Source: Acidobacteriaceae bacterium (GTDB lineage: Bacteria > Acidobacteriota > Terriglobia > Terriglobales > Acidobacteriaceae). Taken from it: 5,660 nucleotides of DNA. The position numbers and the translations under genes are program-made. Where the stretch lies: NCBI GenBank assembly GCA_003165095.1, contig PLSH01000193.1, forward strand, positions 1 through 5,660, given 5' to 3'. This document shows, one piece after another, positions 5,362 to 5,660 of this stretch (positions within the stretch are counted from its first letter, which is position 1; each line of letters starts with the position of its first letter). The notes beneath the pieces were generated by a model. The model made no database searches and was not told the DNA's origin. It saw nothing but the letters and a program-made list of their open reading frames with translations.

Positions 5362-5370
5362 TAGCTCTTG

Positions 5371-5660
5371 ATGTCTTACACGGCGGCTATCGATGAGTTG
5401 AAGGCAATGGTGCCGGAGTTGTATACGGGCGCCGGACAGCCTCGACACAAATTCTCTCTCGAAGAGATACGGGTTTTGCTTGGGGACCTGGGCGATCCGC
5501 AGCGGCGATTTGCCGCGGTGCTGATTGCGGGAACGAACGGGAAGGGATCGACGGCGGCGACGCTGGCTTCGATTTTGACGGCAGCGGGGCTGCGGACGGG
5601 GCTGTACACGTCTCCCCACCTGGCGCGGGCCAACGAACGGATCAGGCTGGGCAGCGCGGA
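5371..5660 (+). CDS. folC: Dihydrofolate synthase / folylpolyglutamate synthase, N-terminal part, cut by the right edge
   Basis: The first 96 codons of a Mur-ligase-like ATP-dependent enzyme that joins glutamate to dihydropteroate and/or extends the polyglutamate tail of folates in the cytoplasm. The ATP-binding loop GTNGKGST is at 54-61, preceded by FAAVLIA (47-53). GLYTSPHL (77-84) and ERIRL (89-93) are family signatures following the loop. The preceding RHKFSLEEIRVLLGDLGDPQ (25-44) is also typical. The ATG at 5371 is preferred; the in-frame TTG at 5368 is possible, and a stop (TAG, 5362-5364) rules out anything earlier. It has no Shine-Dalgarno and a TATACT box just upstream. It is a housekeeping gene, probably unrelated to the arsenic genes and separated from them by 553 nt. 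The C-terminal two thirds are outside the window. Confidence 0.93.
   Translation, partial: MSYTAAIDELKAMVPELYTGAGQPRHKFSLEEIRVLLGDLGDPQRRFAAVLIAGTNGKGSTAATLASILTAAGLRTGLYTSPHLARANERIRLGSA

Larger units (their letters stand above)
4818..5370. other. Gene-free, repeat-rich spacer between acr3 and folC
   Basis: No credible gene is seen in 553 nt; the longest frames give low-complexity, arginine-rich or repeat-derived peptides without family motifs or proper start signals. The stretch contains two adjacent hairpins (4860-4903), an imperfect second copy of part of the latter (4932-4945), a perfect 12-bp palindrome GCTTGCGCAAGC (5006-5017), a G-rich run (5041-5079), a segment resembling acidobacterial repeat DNA (AAGGACGGTCCCTCGGGGGC at 5114-5133), and four copies of GCAAGTT (5198-5256). 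A weak GGCT/AGCC hairpin followed by TGTTTTT lies at 5165-5186. Confidence 0.6.

Noticed and set aside
5101..5364. 87-codon plus-strand frame starting at GTG before folC
   Set aside because: No Shine-Dalgarno or motif is seen. Its start (RTVPRGLK-like) matches translation of acidobacterial repeat DNA, and it covers the GCAAGTT repeats.

Overview
The window is a compact chromosomal arsenic-resistance locus, most likely from an acidobacterium (phylum Acidobacteriota, Terriglobia-like). That assignment is an inference from three things: GC-rich genes; a large membrane-anchored SpoIIE/RsbU-type phosphatase whose phosphatase domain begins with the GGDFFQ signature I associate with this phylum; and intergenic sequence of the kind I remember as dispersed in acidobacterial genomes (the TTCGACTTCGCTCAGCATGAC block and a GCCGGTCT-AG-AGACCGGC hairpin). 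No rRNA or other taxonomic marker is present.

Layout. Positions 1-1394 on the minus strand hold the first 464 codons of a signal-peptide, periplasmic-domain, multi-TM protein that enters a PP2C/SpoIIE phosphatase domain and runs off the left edge. A 314-nt non-coding gap with repeat-like DNA follows. arsR (1709-2116, minus) faces arsM (2193-3082 region, plus) across a 76-nt divergent control region. That region contains a good plus-strand promoter, a minus-strand promoter and two dyads that could be ArsR operators. arsM (2193-3077) is followed almost without a gap by arsC (3082-3573), and after 122 nt by acr3 (3696-4817). A 553-nt gene-free stretch with hairpins and short repeats comes next. 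The start of folC (5371 to the right edge) closes the window.

How the genes work together. ArsC reduces arsenate to arsenite, Acr3 exports arsenite, ArsM methylates trivalent arsenic with S-adenosylmethionine, and ArsR represses until arsenite binds its cysteines. The cluster therefore combines reduction and efflux with methylation. The phosphatase and FolC look like unrelated chromosomal neighbours.

I see no evidence of a wholly new system. The most interesting signals are as follows. Three genes without a Shine-Dalgarno (arsR, the phosphatase gene, folC) each have a TAnnnT -10-like hexamer 6 nt upstream of a potential start codon, which suggests leaderless mRNAs; the three operon genes have conventional ribosome binding sites. 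ArsR carries two separate cysteine pairs. The ars cluster is bordered on both sides by repeat-rich non-coding DNA.
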